This document shows positions 6,141 through 7,288 of a stretch of 7,288 nucleotides of DNA, piece after piece. The notes beneath the pieces were generated by a model. It was not told the origin of the DNA and did not search any database. It saw nothing but the letters and a program-made list of their open reading frames with translations. Within the stretch, counting starts at the first letter, position 1, and each line of letters starts with the position of its first letter. The position numbers were made by a program, and so were the translations under genes. The stretch comes from Oligoflexia bacterium (GTDB lineage: Bacteria; Bdellovibrionota; UBA1018; CAIMNF01): assembly GCA_903842755.1 (NCBI GenBank), contig CAIMNF010000319.1:1-7288 (forward strand). Direction: 5' to 3'.

Positions 6141-7235
6141 TTACCTAGATTTTACGAAATTTAATGCCGGCTTAAATACGGTTTGCGGCTCTTTGCTCTG
6201 GATCGGTGATGATGGTCTTTTTGGCTTACTGAATGGAGTAGAACTTGATCGGATAACGATATGGAGCTGAGTATCTTTTTCACTCGGCCCCCACGACTCA
6301 AGAATGTTATCCACCATGACATAAACTGGCTTTTCCTTACGCCTAAAAAGTCGAAGGGGTTGGTAAGCAACGCCATGATTTTCTTTCACTAAATTTGCAG
6401 AATTGATAAATCCACCCGTGGTTGCTTGCGAATAAGTAGATGGGCTAATTTTATAAGTTTGCGCGGAATGTAAAATCCGAGGGGCGACATCGTTTGAATC
6501 CAGAAATGAACTCACTTTTTTAAGAAACGGAGTAAAATTCGAGTCACGACTTAAATAATGTCCTAAAAAAGTATCGCCGTAATAAACCAAGAGATATGAA
6601 TCAAGCAACAATGAAAAGGCCGAGTAACTCCCTGAGGAACTGCTACTCATTAAATTTGAAACATCAACAATCACATCAAAAACTTCCACTCCAGCTACCG
6701 CTCCTGATCCAGCGTAGGATTCAAGAAATTGGACAAATTTACCAAATACCGGAACTTGGTAGGCTGGATTAAAACTATAAATATCGTCGTTTTTTAGTGA
6801 ATCAACGAGCGCCAAATAAGAGGCTTCTACTTGTGAAAAGTATTTCGATACAGAGTCACGTCCGCGAAGCGTCAATCCAATTGTTTCTGTGTCGCCCTCT
6901 TTGGCACTAAAATTGACGATTCCGTTAATTCGCCCTGCGATCTTCTTCCTCATCCCCGCAGATAACTCACTGATGGGACTCACCTCTGAAGTAAAAGAAT
7001 CAATGTTGGGCGCTTCATTCGGCAGTTTAAGTGTGAGCGCGTTTGTATCTTCTAGTTGTTTTAGTGTAAAACTAGTGTTTTCGTTTCTCATTCCACCCGA
7101 GGGAACAATTGCGGCCAAAGTGGTAAGCTGAGCGCCACAAACAAATCCTTTTTTAGCCGCATCTAACGGTGTTGCAACTGCTAAGTTATTAAAAATAAAG
7201 AAAAAAACGGTAATAACTTTTAGTAATTGATTCAT
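6141..7235 (-). CDS. Exported protein of unknown function
   Basis: 364 residues. A signal peptide (MNQLLKVITVFFFIFNNLAVA, cleavage after AVA at 21) leads to a mature protein with no further clear membrane helix. Residues 80-150 look helical with Glu/Lys/Ser; a Ser-rich turn MSSSSSGSYS lies at 196-205, next to an aromatic and hydrophobic stretch (206-227); the C-terminal 40 residues are basic and proline-rich (SKPKRPSSPIQSKEP). There is a single Cys (C33), so no disulfide is expected. The start is supported by AAGGA about 8 bases upstream on the - strand. No family is recognised. It is more AT-rich in codon choice than the T2SS genes, which may hint at a different history but can also reflect low expression. 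A periplasmic or secreted location is inferred; a T2SS substrate is conceivable but unsupported. Confidence 0.72.
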   Translation of the reverse strand: MNQLLKVITVFFFIFNNLAVATPLDAAKKGFVCGAQLTTLAAIVPSGGMRNENTSFTLKQLEDTNALTLKLPNEAPNIDSFTSEVSPISELSAGMRKKIAGRINGIVNFSAKEGDTETIGLTLRGRDSVSKYFSQVEASYLALVDSLKNDDIYSFNPAYQVPVFGKFVQFLESYAGSGAVAGVEVFDVIVDVSNLMSSSSSGSYSAFSLLLDSYLLVYYGDTFLGHYLSRDSNFTPFLKKVSSFLDSNDVAPRILHSAQTYKISPSTYSQATTGGFINSANLVKENHGVAYQPLRLFRRKEKPVYVMVDNILESWGPSEKDTQLHIVIRSSSTPFSKPKRPSSPIQSKEPQTVFKPALNFVKSR

Positions 7236-7288
7236 CCTATATTTCCTTAAAATCCCGCGCCCGCCCTAAACGACAGGCTAACTTTTAG

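Overview
The window most resembles a predatory or related member of the Bdellovibrionota (Bdellovibrio-like), judged from a PilM-type GspL followed by GspM and a deltaproteobacterial-type GspN, a class III signal-peptide pilin with the KGQSTTEY motif, and moderate GC with AT-rich intergenic regions. This placement is inference from gene style; no marker gene is present.

Left part (1-2605, + strand): the distal end of a type II secretion (T2SS) operon. It holds the 3' part of gspL (open at the left edge), gspM and gspN, joined by 1- and 4-base stop/start overlaps. They would encode the inner-membrane assembly platform and the associated GspN protein.

Middle (2651-5307, + strand): three envelope genes in the same direction, close enough to belong to the same transcript. 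They are a probable lipoprotein with one TPR-like motif and a G9 tract, an exported predicted outer-membrane beta-barrel, and an EI24/CysZ-family inner-membrane protein whose start, with a strong Shine-Dalgarno, lies inside the barrel gene. A role linked to the T2SS is possible but rests only on position.

Right part (5304-7288): a small class III signal-peptide pilin-like gene on the - strand converges on the EI24 gene, and the two share the palindromic TTAA as both stop codons. A divergent promoter region separates the pilin from a small + strand gene, possibly PilZ-like, whose start is probably a TTG at 5728 rather than the ATG at 5671. The window ends with a - strand gene for an unrecognised exported protein of 364 residues. 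I see no rRNA, tRNA, CRISPR array, insertion sequence or convincing intrinsic terminator. I did not find strong evidence for a novel system; the points most worth a second look are the G9 tract in the lipoprotein gene, the unknown envelope genes appended to the T2SS operon, and the pilin/PilZ-like divergent pair.
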